From Cordilura impudica (Eukaryota; Arthropoda; Insecta; Diptera; Scathophagidae), in the NCBI GenBank assembly GCA_963682025.1, contig OY821519.1:193947784-194011783 (forward strand): a DNA stretch of 64,000 nt, in the 5' to 3' direction. The position numbers and the translations under genes are program-made. Below, in pieces: positions 57,001 through 63,429 of the stretch. The notes under the pieces were generated by a model, which saw nothing but the letters and a program-made list of their open reading frames with translations, was not told the origin of the DNA and made no database searches. How positions within the stretch are numbered: position 1 is the stretch's first letter; each line of letters begins with the position of its first letter.

Positions 57001-57339
57001 CTTAATATCGCTTTTAAAGATACGGCACAGTGAAAAATAAATTGTATTAATATTTTCTAAAAACCTACATAGTACAAGAGAACCCTACCTATTACTCGTA
57101 TATTTAAATGATTTTTTTTCCATAAATTTCCTTAATTTTAGATGTTTAGTAAAAATCTGTTGAAAATTCCTATTTGTTTTAATAGTTTGCTTGCTTTTTA
57201 TACTTATAAATTACTTATTAATAATTTATTTCTTTGTTCTTTTGATTTAATTTGATTTAATTAATTAAACCTGTTTCGTTTTTTTTTCTTTAGTGCTGCC
57301 GGCCATCCTCATCATCCGTTTGAAAAAGATGAATATTAA
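33041..57339 (+). CDS. AKR1B-type aldo-keto reductase (aldose reductase)
   Basis: NADPH-dependent cytosolic reductase of aldehydes and sugars, AKR1 family. Exons: 33041-33106, 55171-55313, 55380-55863, 55948-56156, then either 56233-56278 or 57294-57339. All junctions are GT/AG and keep frame; either product is 315 residues (human AKR1B1: 316). The catalytic tetrad is complete: Asp44 and Tyr49 ([10 protein letters not shown]), Lys78 (FITSKLW), His111 (YLIHWPM). Other family signatures: [13 protein letters not shown] at the start, [30 protein letters not shown], and the cofactor motif [10 protein letters not shown]. The C-terminal PFHDEF (first last-exon) closely resembles human AKR1B1. Exon 1 is separated from exon 2 by a 22,064-bp TE-filled intron. 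Which Drosophila paralogue it matches cannot be fixed here. Confidence 0.93.
34110..34816 (+). mobile_element. hairpin-tail family 1, copy in intron
   Basis: The head is ATACCCTATGCCGATATGTG with GGTATAATG; the middle has GTCCGCCCGTCCGTATGTCTG and repeated CCTAGTCCCCATAAAT-like phrases; the tail is GTTGTCTAGACCGACTATAA then TTTTCTTGTTTG. Tail hairpin is imperfect on the left. Non-coding: frames inside it are fortuitous. Confidence 0.75.
35150..36690. mobile_element. CTCAACTTGA-rich element split by a hairpin element
   Basis: Flanks of the hairpin copy at 35664-36418 share a motif set: left GCTATCAACTTGAGGTGC and TCTCAACTTAAAAGGC; right TCTCAACTTGATGTCAAGTTGA and CATCAATTTGAGAACTTAAC. They look like two halves of one older element interrupted by the hairpin element. 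Outer ends CCCAATAAAC... and ...TCTCTGGGTTAT are tentative. Confidence 0.45.
35664..36418 (+). mobile_element. hairpin-tail family 1, full-length copy
   Basis: The head TATACCCTATATCACCATGT then GGTTTGGGTATAATG can itself pair. It is followed by GTCCGTCCGTTCGTCCGTCC, several CCCCATA-phrases and CTGCTTCCCGATCTTCAC. Near the end GGTATAGGGTATCGTATAGTC complements the head (ATACCCTATA), then the perfect hairpin TATAGTCGGTC-TA-GACCGACTATA and CTCACTTGTTT. No ORF with family resemblance. Confidence 0.85.
36700..37735. other. intron sequence, no clear element
   Basis: Contains a less AT-rich stretch (36890-37320) but no coding, tandem or inverted structure that I recognise. The stretch from 37080 (GGGGGCGGAAGCTTTTAAAA) may be an old dispersed repeat. 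Confidence 0.35.
37738..38095 (-). mobile_element. hairpin-tail family 1, 5' half, inverse
   Basis: Matches the first half of the family in inverse orientation: GATCTATATGATAATTTGGATC, the (GACGGACG)-rich complement of the CCGTCCGT block at 37950, and TATACCCTGACCACACAGT at the head end. The tail half is missing. Confidence 0.7.
38640..39290 (+). pseudogene. Tc1/mariner-type transposase relic
   Basis: Plus-strand pieces match the Tc1/mariner transposase order: helix-turn-helix region ([20 protein letters not shown]), a core segment with [11 protein letters not shown] near 38990, [12 protein letters not shown] near 39120 (the DLA-x-x-H motif region) and a C-terminal [18 protein letters not shown] near 39230. 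Stops and frameshifts throughout. TIRs were not located. Confidence 0.72.
39343..40004 (+). repeat. 660-bp dispersed repeat, copy 1
   Basis: About 95% alike to 45574-46232, same orientation, from ACAAATTAATACAAATTCGC to a CGTCAC end. Both copies keep open a frame (from about 39576 here) reading [14 protein letters not shown] and [19 protein letters not shown], which looks protein-like but is not recognised. The second copy is inserted in the minisatellite at 45.4-46.9 kb, so the unit is mobile. Confidence 0.75.
40157..40852 (-). mobile_element. hairpin-tail family 1, inverse copy
   Basis: Begins AAACAAGTAAGAAAATTATAG, then the hairpin (GTCGTTC-TA-GACCGAC, one mismatch) and CGATACCCTATACCATGCG; ends CATTATACCCTGACCATATA then GTGGTATAGGGTATAAAA. 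The CCGTCCGT block is reduced. Confidence 0.8.
40860..41636. other. intron sequence, nothing recognised
   Basis: AT-rich, without ORFs showing homology, tandem repeats or matching inverted ends. Confidence 0.4.
41637..41849 (+). pseudogene. small LINE reverse transcriptase fragment
   Basis: The frame reads [38 protein letters not shown] and YRGTLFSM. This matches the pattern RPI-x-LTxx-x-K-x-x-E, LN-x-x-L, Q-x-G-FR, RGT of the fingers of Jockey-like RTs. No catalytic motif remains. It abuts the start of a family 2 hairpin-tail element. Confidence 0.5.
41907..42660 (+). mobile_element. hairpin-tail family 2, head
   Basis: Starts ATACCCTCCACTCCAGTGTG then CAGAGGGTATATATAAGTTTG; the ends of this block can pair (ACCCTC...GAGGGT). 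It continues TCATTCCGTTTGTAATAATT, GCCCGTCTGTCCGTCTGTGG and AAATCACGA. The matching tail may be at 44278-44333, making one ~2.4-kb element or two independent ends. Confidence 0.65.
42670..44270. other. AT-rich interior or spacer
   Basis: If head (41907) and tail (44333) belong to one element, this is its interior. No ORF of family resemblance. Around 43350-43920 the motif GATTGTCGAATCGTT recurs as GATTGTCGGATCGTTGAA and may mark an old MITE, unproven. Confidence 0.35.
44278..44333 (+). mobile_element. hairpin-tail family 2, tail
   Basis: GAGGTGGAGGGTATCAAAGA, then stem ATTCGGC-ACA-GCCGAAT, TTAACACTCTTACTTGTTTT. Same end as 9633 and 58626 (inverse). Confidence 0.75.
44700..45340 (-). pseudogene. 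LINE reverse transcriptase relic, minus strand
   Basis: Minus-strand fragments in order: [53 protein letters not shown] sequence near 45075-45110, then [31 protein letters not shown] (Y-T-DD in place of Y-A-DD) and [17 protein letters not shown]. Same family as 20200-20648. Frameshifts divide it; the endonuclease is absent. It lies in reverse orientation to the AKR gene. Confidence 0.82.
45420..46890. repeat. ~100-120-bp minisatellite, split array
   Basis: At least eight units with CCCCTCATCC, GATCTGAAACTTGGTCCATA, GACTTGTTGTGACCAAAGAT and CAGTCACGGAGTGATTTAAA, homologous to 8050-8560. Interrupted at 45574-46232 by the 660-bp dispersed repeat; CACAGCCACGGAGTGA occurs on both sides of the insertion. 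Confidence 0.85.
45574..46232 (+). repeat. 660-bp dispersed repeat, copy 2
   Basis: Copy of 39343-40004 inserted into the minisatellite. The protein-like frame is retained ([19 protein letters not shown]). The flanking duplication CACAGCCACGGAGTGA may be a target-site duplication or simply adjacent satellite units. Confidence 0.75.
46895..47340. other. unassigned sequence
   Basis: Moderate GC. Open frames on both strands (a 99-codon one at 47020-47319) show no family resemblance. It may be part of the host element of the minisatellite. Confidence 0.3.
47353..48130 (+). mobile_element. hairpin-tail family 1 copy with half-deleted hairpin
   Basis: The head TATACCCTATACCACTATGTG is intact; GTCCGTCCGTCCGTCTGTGT at ~47490; the tail reads GGTATAGGGTATCTTATAGTC then GGTCT|TACTTGTTTC. 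The right half of the hairpin (GACCGACTATA) is missing, so the terminal stem cannot form. Confidence 0.8.
48150..49210 (-). pseudogene. DNA-transposon-like gene relic with an intron
   Basis: Minus strand: exon 1 (about 49205-49159) encodes [16 protein letters not shown], donor ATGG|GTGAGTAT; acceptor TTTTTTTTCAG at 48936 joins in frame to [13 protein letters not shown]. This continues to [20 protein letters not shown] and, after frameshifts, [38 protein letters not shown] and [19 protein letters not shown]. The last motifs recall an uncharacterised transposon-type family widespread in aphids, Hydra and other animals (Y-x-x-IR, YPSY, AKK-x-C-x-P). Its 3' end is cut by the hairpin element at 48130. 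Confidence 0.6.
49631..49815 (+). mobile_element. hairpin-tail family 2, head fragment
   Basis: CACCCTCTGTACACCACTGTGTAG then AGGGTATATATCAGTTTATC, ATTCCGTATGTAACGCATCG, GACCCCATAAAG and GTGCGTCTGTCTGTTGAAATC. Closely follows the head of the 41907 copy; no tail nearby. Confidence 0.65.
50015..51063 (+). repeat. ~140-bp tandem array with trimeric higher-order units
   Basis: Begins ACTAGCAGTAACTCGATGCG with CTTCGCTACGCCCCTCG. Seven units, each with ACTTTGTATGGGAGGTACCA then CGCCCACTGGTCCGAT, start at about 50102, 50239, 50382, 50522, 50656, 50798 and 50942. Units 2-4 and 5-7 correspond in order (type B, C, D then B, C, D), so a ~418-bp trimer is repeated. The array resumes at 53029 after the transposon. 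Non-coding. Confidence 0.82.
51064..53028 (-). mobile_element. ~1.96-kb DNA transposon with ~40-bp TIRs
   Basis: The left end CGCACCTGTTCCACAAAAGT then GTAACAACTCAAAATTTC and its exact complement at the right (GAAATTTTGAGTTGTTACAC...GGTGCG) bracket a transposase-like gene on the minus strand. ATAT stands at both outer borders (51064-51067, 53025-53028) and may be the target duplication. It splits the ~140-bp array. The perfect TIR match suggests a recent insertion. Confidence 0.88.
51665..52660 (-). pseudogene. transposase-like gene of the 51-53 kb transposon, broken
   Basis: Minus-strand segments: after an AG acceptor near 52650, [40 protein letters not shown], then [15 protein letters not shown] (Cys pair), [14 protein letters not shown]; a shift near 52140 to [17 protein letters not shown] and [20 protein letters not shown]; then [20 protein letters not shown]. 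These follow the order of an uncharacterised insect transposon protein family (DKCDLC, EGKRG-x-NEI, FYSDNCGGQNKN), whose usual H-T-x-NE segment after NK is deleted here. The acidic residues of IFYSDNC and EGKRGSNE are candidate RNase-H-fold catalytic positions (inference). Confidence 0.7.
53160..53614. mobile_element. hairpin-tail family 1 copy with tails at both ends
   Basis: The left end AACAAGTAAGAAAATTATAG plus hairpin and CGATACCCTATACC is a tail in inverse orientation; the right end GGTATAGGGTATCGTATAGTC, hairpin and TTTCTTACTTGTT is a tail in forward orientation. The switch is near 53507, after AGCTCTATATGGGGCC. No head is present. Both hairpins are perfect. Confidence 0.85.
54370..54560 (+). 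mobile_element. hairpin-tail family 1, head-proximal fragment
   Basis: AAAAATAGTTGACCTAAACC, GTCCGTCCGTCCGTCTGTCTG at 54435 and ATTTTAATGAAATTTGGTAT match the first third of the family. Both ends are lost. Confidence 0.65.
54780..55000. repeat. degenerate short tandem repeat
   Basis: ATAGGAAAAAGT with TCTGAGA-like continuation recurs at about 54822, 54864, 54919, 54954 and 54990 (period 35-55 bp, variable). Lies ~170 bp before AKR exon 2. Non-coding. Confidence 0.5.
56233..56278 (+). CDS. AKR alternative last exon A (proximal)
   Basis: Acceptor TTATATTAG at 56232. Completes the Ser codon (TC|C) and encodes [14 protein letters not shown], stop. It has its own downstream AATAAA near 56329. 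The tail resembles that of vertebrate AKR1B1, so it is likely the ancestral-type ending. Confidence 0.85.
56279..57293 (+). other. 3' UTR of isoform A and intron before exon B
   Basis: Contains AATAAA near 56329 for the proximal isoform. The rest is AT-rich without recognised repeats or TEs, in contrast to intron 1. No tandem copy of a last exon beyond the two listed was found. Confidence 0.5.
57294..57339 (+). CDS. AKR alternative last exon B (distal)
   Basis: Acceptor with a strong pyrimidine tract (TTTTTTTTCTTTAG) at 57293. Completes the same Ser codon (TC|T) and encodes [14 protein letters not shown], stop: exactly the same coding length as exon A. AATAAA is near 57467. The two exons are homologous in layout (GHPHHPF versus THQHYPF) and cannot both be in one coding message. 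Confidence 0.85.
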
Positions 57340-57796
57340 TTCAATATTTCTGCCTACAACTACAAGCAATTATATGTTTCTGCAGAGAAAGCCTTAAATG
57401 TAGAATTTTTTGCAATGACATTAATATAAATATAGTTTGTATTTTTATATTAATATTTTGTAAAAATAAAATTCAGCAATAATATAACATCACATGTAAT
57501 TGTATAATATAATTAAAAGGGAAAAGTGTGGATATTACTATATTGACACTTAAAGTGTAATTTTTTATAGCTTAACTAACCTTCACAGTCAATCTTTGAG
57601 CATGGTTGTTTAAGTAAAATTGTCGTGCTAACAAACTAAATCTCTTATTCTCTATCCATTATTTTAATTTTTTATTAATTTTAAATTCAGTAAGCTTTTA
57701 AATATACTGTATTTAAACTATCGTCTGTCTGGATAAGTCCTAATCACAGACATCTCGTCGGGAGGCAAGTATTATGCAATCCTAGATCCTAAAAAA

Positions 57797-58531
57797 ACAA
57801 GTAAGAAAATTATAGTCGGTCTAGACCGACTATACGATACCCTATACCATGCGTTTAGAAACCCTATCTCTTAGGCCCAACTAACTGGACATAGAAAATA
57901 AGCAAAAACCAAATTTGAGTGGGATTTTTATTAATTTTTTGGCTGCAGATATGAAAAAGTTCATATCGCATGCTATATCTATATGGGGACTAGGTCCAAA
58001 AATGGACCGATACTGATCATGTTTGGTAAAGTCTCTTGTATTTTCCAAAAATATATACAAACAAAATCTGAGAAGATCGGGAAGCAGCTCTATATGGGGC
58101 CAAAAGGATCATTTTTTGACTACTCATTAATGGACGTAATGAACGCATACAAAACCCAATTTGAGTAAGATCTATATGACAATTTGGATCTTATGGCAAT
58201 TTATGTCGATTTCGTAGGGGTAATTTGTATGGGGGCTAGGTCTGAACGTGGAACGATTCTCACCAATTTCAATAGCGTTCATCCCATGGCCGATAAAAGC
58301 TTATATACCAAATTTCATTAAAATATGTTCATATTTACGACCTGCAGTTTGATTACAAGGTTTACATGGACACACAGACGGACGGACGGACGGACATTGT
58401 TAAATCAACTCAGAAAGTGATTCTGATTCGATCGGTATAATTAAAGATGGGTCTTGGTCAAATATTTTTGGTTGTTACAAACAGCAGCACAAAGTCATTA
58501 TACCCAAACCACATAGTGGTATAGGGTATAA
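57797..58531 (-). mobile_element. hairpin-tail family 1, full inverse copy downstream of AKR
   Basis: Starts AACAAGTAAGAAAATTATAG with a perfect hairpin and CGATACCCTATACCATGCG; ends TACCCAAACCACATAGTGG then TATAGGGTATA. The (GACG) block is at 58375-58395. It closely resembles the copy at 53160 for the first 270 bp, so these two are close relatives. Confidence 0.85.
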
Positions 58532-58625
58532 TTAAGTGTACTTTATTAAAATAAATATATAAGGAATTAGTGTTTTTGACAGAATTGGGAATATAGTGGA
58601 TGAGAAAGCGCAACATAAACATAAA

Positions 58626-58960
58626 AACAAGTAAGAGTGTTAAATTCGGCTATGCCGAATCTTTGATACCCTCCACCTAGGTTTTCTTGCACTATTTGTA
58701 ACAAATGTAAATAAAATGTTTGAAAATTAAACAATTTGATCAACTTATAACCAAATTATTACAACAAATTATCTGAATTTTCAGCATTTACGTTTAACAA
58801 TTTTAAAGTCAATAAAATCCAATAAACAAAATATATTTTTTAATTTCGGATCTTTTTCGGAATACTTGTCCATGTCTTATATTTTAAAAGCACTAGCGTT
58901 AATCAGTTTTATTTTTCAGATCTGATCAGTTTGTCATTCCGTTTGTAACGCATCGAGGAA
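58626..58960 (-). mobile_element. hairpin-tail family 2, tail plus fragment
   Basis: AACAAGTAAGAGTGTTAAATTC, stem ATTCGGC-TAT-GCCGAAT, TTTGATACCCTCCACC at 58626-58680. A head-like piece (GTTTGTCATTCCGTTTGTAA, CGCATCGAGGAATGAA) at 58930 is in opposite orientation, so the two may be separate insertions. Confidence 0.6.
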
Positions 58961-59333
58961 TGAATTTGCATCTATGTGTTTCATGCAAAAGAGTTCTTGT
59001 TTTGTCGAATTGTAGGGATTTTTTGTAAATTTTTTTTTTTAACAACTTAATATTATATATATGTATTTCAATTTTAAATTTTAAAATTAAAAATAAGTAT
59101 ATGCTTTTTTTTAAGTCTGGTAATAACTCTATAATATGGAGGAAGTAAATATGTGGCTTCTTTAATAACAATGACAACTAAAAACACCTTTTTTGTGCAG
59201 TTTACTTGTTTTGTGCGTCTTTTTTATACATAAGTGCGCCATCTTTGTAGATCTTTTCGATTTTATTAAGTAAGTTTGTAAATAAAAAGAATATTAAAAT
59301 ATTATAAATTTAAACATAATTGAGTTTAGAAAA

Positions 59334-59558
59334 ATGTCCGATTCGTTTTTCGAAATACAGAAAACAAAGAGACGAGAAGCTAATGTGATGGAACAGGTCA
59401 AAGATGACTACTTTAAATGCAGATGCAAGGCTTGTGAAAAAATATTAAATTGCGATAAATTAGATCTAAGTATACATGCTAATAACCAATGTCTTAAAAA
59501 AATATCTTTTAAAACCAAGAACCAATATTCCCATTTGCAAGCCATTTTAATTGTGTAA
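59334..59558 (+). CDS. short BED-like zinc finger frame
   Basis: A 74-residue frame from ATG 59334: MSDSFFEIQKTKRREANVME, then YFKCRCKACEKILNCDKLDL and SIHANNQCLKK. The C-x-C-x2-C...H spacing resembles the N-terminal zinc finger found in hAT transposases and derived host proteins (K-C-x2-C-x-K-x-L). No transposase core follows. It may be the first exon of an element or a relic. Confidence 0.4.
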   Translation: MSDSFFEIQKTKRREANVMEQVKDDYFKCRCKACEKILNCDKLDLSIHANNQCLKKISFKTKNQYSHLQAILIV

Positions 59559-59559
59559 A

Positions 59560-60560
59560 TTTGAAATGCACGTCTAGCCATATCAAAAAGATAAATTATA
59601 CAGAATTGTAAAATTTTTTTTTTATAATACCTGTTGGTTTTTTAAAGTTGTTTTTATGTAATTCTTATGATATTCTTATCTTATTTTTATGTTATATTTC
59701 TTCGTTTTATGTTATTTTTGCATTATTGGATTGAAAATTAACAAATTAAAAATAAATTTTTTTTTGAAAAATTTAAAAAAGTAGTGTAGGGAAAAATGCA
59801 GTGAGAAAATAAGTGAAAGAAATCCTGGCATCACTGGTACCTATTAAAAAACAATGTAAGATTTCACAAGACAATGCGACATACATTCGCTTTGTTCAAA
59901 AGCTTTCATAAGACTAAATGAAATTGTTGCCTTCTTTTACTCTTTGGTGAGTATTTTCGTTTTCGTTCGGCTGTACACATATAAGAAGCCGATTAGAGTT
60001 CGGCTTACTGGTGCCACTATGTATATGTGTGTGTGTGCAAAACAAAAATATACGATATCCCAGTCATCATTTCGAAGATTGTTTTAACAATAATCACCTT
60101 ACTGTGTCTTCTTCGAGCACTTTTAATGATTAAAAACTGATTAATCACATGCGGTCTAAGAAAAAGACTAAAAAATGATTTTTGCTTACACTTAAAAAGT
60201 GATTTATAGAAAAATGACATTAAATACGACTCAAAAATAAGTCGAAACTGATCAGAAAATCGGATAAAAAGGCTTTTAAGAAAAGTCAGAGGTAAGGTAA
60301 TATTTTCTCCCGACAAAAGAATATTTTTTGATCTGCAAAAGAGCACATTTATGACTGTTTTAATAGCACAGAGGAGTCAAAAAAGACTCCACATGTTCAT
60401 TTATTGCATAAAATGCTTACTGCATAAATTGCATAAATGCTTACTATCTGTAGAAACAGGTTTTTTAAGTAAAACAAATCTGCACACAATTTCAATTCAA
60501 TTTCGTTCACAATGATACGATCACTTTGTTTACTAGCTAGCAGTAAAATAAGAAAATAGT
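59560..60560. other. spacer, nothing recognised
   Basis: AT-rich, no ORF with homology. A GT-repeat run lies at about 60027-60036. 59940-60010 contains promoter-like TACACATATAAGAAG but no gene follows. Confidence 0.35.
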
Positions 60561-60595
60561 ATTATAATGCTAGCTACACACGAGGCAACCGAACT

Positions 60596-60911
60596 TCTTA
60601 TGGCACATTAAAAATAAACTAATTGAGAAGTACAATTCATTATTACGCTGTATTATGCTGCCTACACACGAGGCAACCGGTTGAAGCAATGGTTGTAGCA
60701 ACAATGATATACACGTAGCAACGGTTGCCTCAATTAGCCAGAAATATCAAAAAGTTTTGATATTTTTCGTTGGTTGAGGCAACCGTTGCTACGTGTATAT
60801 CATTGTTGCTACAACCATTGCTTCAACCGGTTGCCTCGTGTGTAGGCAGCATAATACAGCGTAATAATGAATTGTACTTCTCAATTAGTTTATTTTTAAT
60901 GTGCCATAAGA
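60596..60911. mobile_element. large perfect palindrome, 138-bp arms
   Basis: Arms 60596-60733 and 60774-60911 are exact complements as far as read, with a 40-base loop that itself pairs (AAATATCAAAA / TTTTGATATTT). Motif CTACACACGAGGCAACCG occurs in each arm and again just outside at 60574, suggesting it is an end or subterminal motif. No coding sequence. Probably a foldback MITE. Confidence 0.9.
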
Positions 60912-60912
60912 C

Positions 60913-61230
60913 TTTTTTTACTCCTTCGTTCAATTCTCGGGACCAGATGAACCGATTTCGACGATTTTAAATAGCAAACTTCTCAGGATGTTAATGAATC
61001 ATTTTTTATGCCAACAAGCAGCTTAGTTGCCCGATTGAAGCCGCCATAGTGATTTCCAAAACGGACAGACGGACAGCCGGACAGCCGGACAGACGGACAG
61101 ACGGACATCACTATATCAACTCCGCTTGTTATAAGGATCACAAATGTATATATTTTATGGGGTCCAGATTTTTTTTTCTAATTATTACAAACGGAATGAC
61201 AAACTTATATATACCCCCTCACACTGGAGT
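60913..61230 (-). mobile_element. hairpin-tail family 2, head, inverse
   Basis: Complement of the family 2 head: GGACAGACGGACAGCCGGAC block at 61063-61110, ATATCAACTCCGCTTGTTAT, TTACAAACGGAATGACAAAC and ATATACCCCCTCACACTGGAG. It is cut on its right by the LINE 3' tail at 61231. Confidence 0.7.
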
Positions 61231-63330
61231 GCATTTATTTATTTTATTTATTTATTTATTTTGATTTCCTATACAACATGACTTATAGTCTTCTGATTAG
61301 AGTAAGGGAAGAGTAATAGTAATAAGCAATGATGTTAAAACATTTAAAAGTAAAATTAAAAAAATAGAAAAATAATAAAATGTAGGTTTAAATGAAATCA
61401 AAATTGAATCATAGTAAAAAATGGGGAAAAAATTAAATTAACAAATTAAAAATTAAATTAATTCAATTAAAACAACATAAAACATAACATGTTTATGCAC
61501 GACTATAAAGATCAAAAATGGACCTTTTAAAATGCATGGCATTGCTTATAAATTGTATGTTCGGAGGTAGAGAGTTCCAAAGACGTATAGAATGGATATA
61601 AAAATGCCATTCAGACTTTGAAGTTCGATGTATAATTGGAGTAAAATCATTATTTCTATGTAGTAACGAAAACGTTATTCTGCTATAGAGATACGAAGGT
61701 TCATGAGTATCTACAATTTTGTGGAGCAAAATTAAAGTCAGTAAACATAACACCATACAAGTTTTTCGCAACTGATGACACACGGTCATATTTACCCATA
61801 CCATAAACATATTTTACAACAGCATTGTAGGCAACATTTAGCTTATTATAGCTTATAGTATCTGTTTTTGAAAACATTTCACATCCATATAAAAGAGCGG
61901 GCATTAGATACTATTTTGCTAGTAGTAAGCGAATTTTAAGTGGCGTGAAATATTGTATTTTCCATAAGGTTCGCAACATAGAGTAAACTTTTCCTGCAGT
62001 AGCATTTATATGGTCTGACCAGGTAAGAGTATTATTAAATATTATACCAAGATTTTTGGCTGTTTTTACGATTTCTATTCTTTCATTGTTGAGAATAATT
62101 GCTGGTTCCGAAACCAGTTTCATAGATTTCTTGGTTATAATTAAGCATTTTGACTTAGAGTGATCTAGGAGAACTAGAAACGAAATGCCACCTTTGTCAA
62201 AATTTTCACGCAATTCTTCAGATACGTCAATAAGAGCAGTTAGGCAGCTATGTTTTGGACGAAAGCCTGACTGCCTACTAGTAAGGAAACCATTATCATG
62301 AATGAATCGATATAATTGGTGATGTAATATCTTCTCAAAAACTTTTGATAAGTATGGCAGTATAGCGATTGGCCGATATTCACTATTTGCTTTCGGCGTA
62401 GTTAATATTTTTGCATATTTCCAGTTAAAGGGAAATATACTTTTTGTTAATATTGTGTTGAAACGAACGTTATATGAGATAGCATTATAGCGAGGATTGC
62501 TTTCAAAAATTTTGGGTGAATACTATCGAAGCCTACAACATTTGATTTAACGGCAATACAGCTGGATAGGACATCTGATTGATTCACAACTTCAAAATGA
62601 AACTCATTTTCATTCATCACATTAGTCTGATTATAGAAATTTACGTTTAAAGGAACACTATTATGATTAGTAAATTGTTCATTAAGATTTTCTACGTGAA
62701 TGTCAAACAAATCTACTCTCTTAGTCTTTCCAATACTAATTTCTCTTATGCCCTCCCAAGTTTTCTTGGATCCAACAGCTGACTCAAAAATACTAGAATA
62801 GTATGTAGATTTTGTATTTTTTATCTTCCTGTTTACCTCTCTCCTTGCACTACAATATTCTTCGTGTAACTCATCAGGTTTAGAACGTTTCCAGCGGCTG
62901 AAAATCAAATTCCTCTGAGCAATCGCGGCTTTTATATCAGTACTGAATCATGATTATACCCTATACCACTATGTGGTTTGGGTATAATGACTTTGTACTG
63001 CTGTTTGTAACTACCAAAAATATTTGACCTAGACCCATCTTTTATTATACCGATCGACTCAGAATCATTTTCTGACTTTGTTGCCATTAAATGTGATTTC
63101 AACAAAAATATGTTCAATTTTTTCTTGCTTCTTTGACTTGCAACAAAATTTACGAAGAATTCCCTTCTTTACACATATGTCCACTCCACCTGCATAGGTT
63201 TCTTTATCACAACGGAAAATGTTCAAGGAATCTAAATTAAAAATAGTGTCAGAAACAAGTTTGTCAAACCAAGTTTCTGGTACACAAACAACATCAACAA
63301 CGGAATTTTCAAAAATGAAGCGGAACTCAT
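61231..63330 (-). pseudogene. non-LTR retrotransposon relic, minus strand
   Basis: Minus-strand order: AP-type endonuclease piece (63320-63080) with VVDVVCVPETWF and YAGGVDICVKKGILRK; a 125-bp family 1 hairpin-element fragment interrupts; then linker (62908-62450) with YYSSIFESAVGSKKTWEGIR and VVGFDSIHPKFLKAIL; RT fingers (AILPYLSKVFEKILHHQLYR, RQSGFRPKHSCLTALIDVSE); a deletion removing the palm YxDD region; and the C-terminal part (NLGIIFNNTLTWSDHINATA, MPALLYGCEMFSKTD). It ends in an AAATAAAT-type tail (61231-61263). A different family from the LINE at 3-7 kb. Confidence 0.85.
62951..63078 (+). mobile_element. hairpin-tail family 1, head fragment inside LINE
   Basis: TATACCCTATACCACTATGTG, GGTTTGGGTATAATGACTTT, ...CGATCGACTCAGAATCATTTTCTGA: the first ~125 bp of the family, inserted within the LINE endonuclease-linker region. 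Confidence 0.75.
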
Positions 63331-63429
63331 AAAAAAAAATGATTTAAATAAGAAATGCACGCATAATAAAACGGTCCACTAAAAGACATTAAATATATAA
63401 AATTGGATAAATGAAATGTTATAAATACA

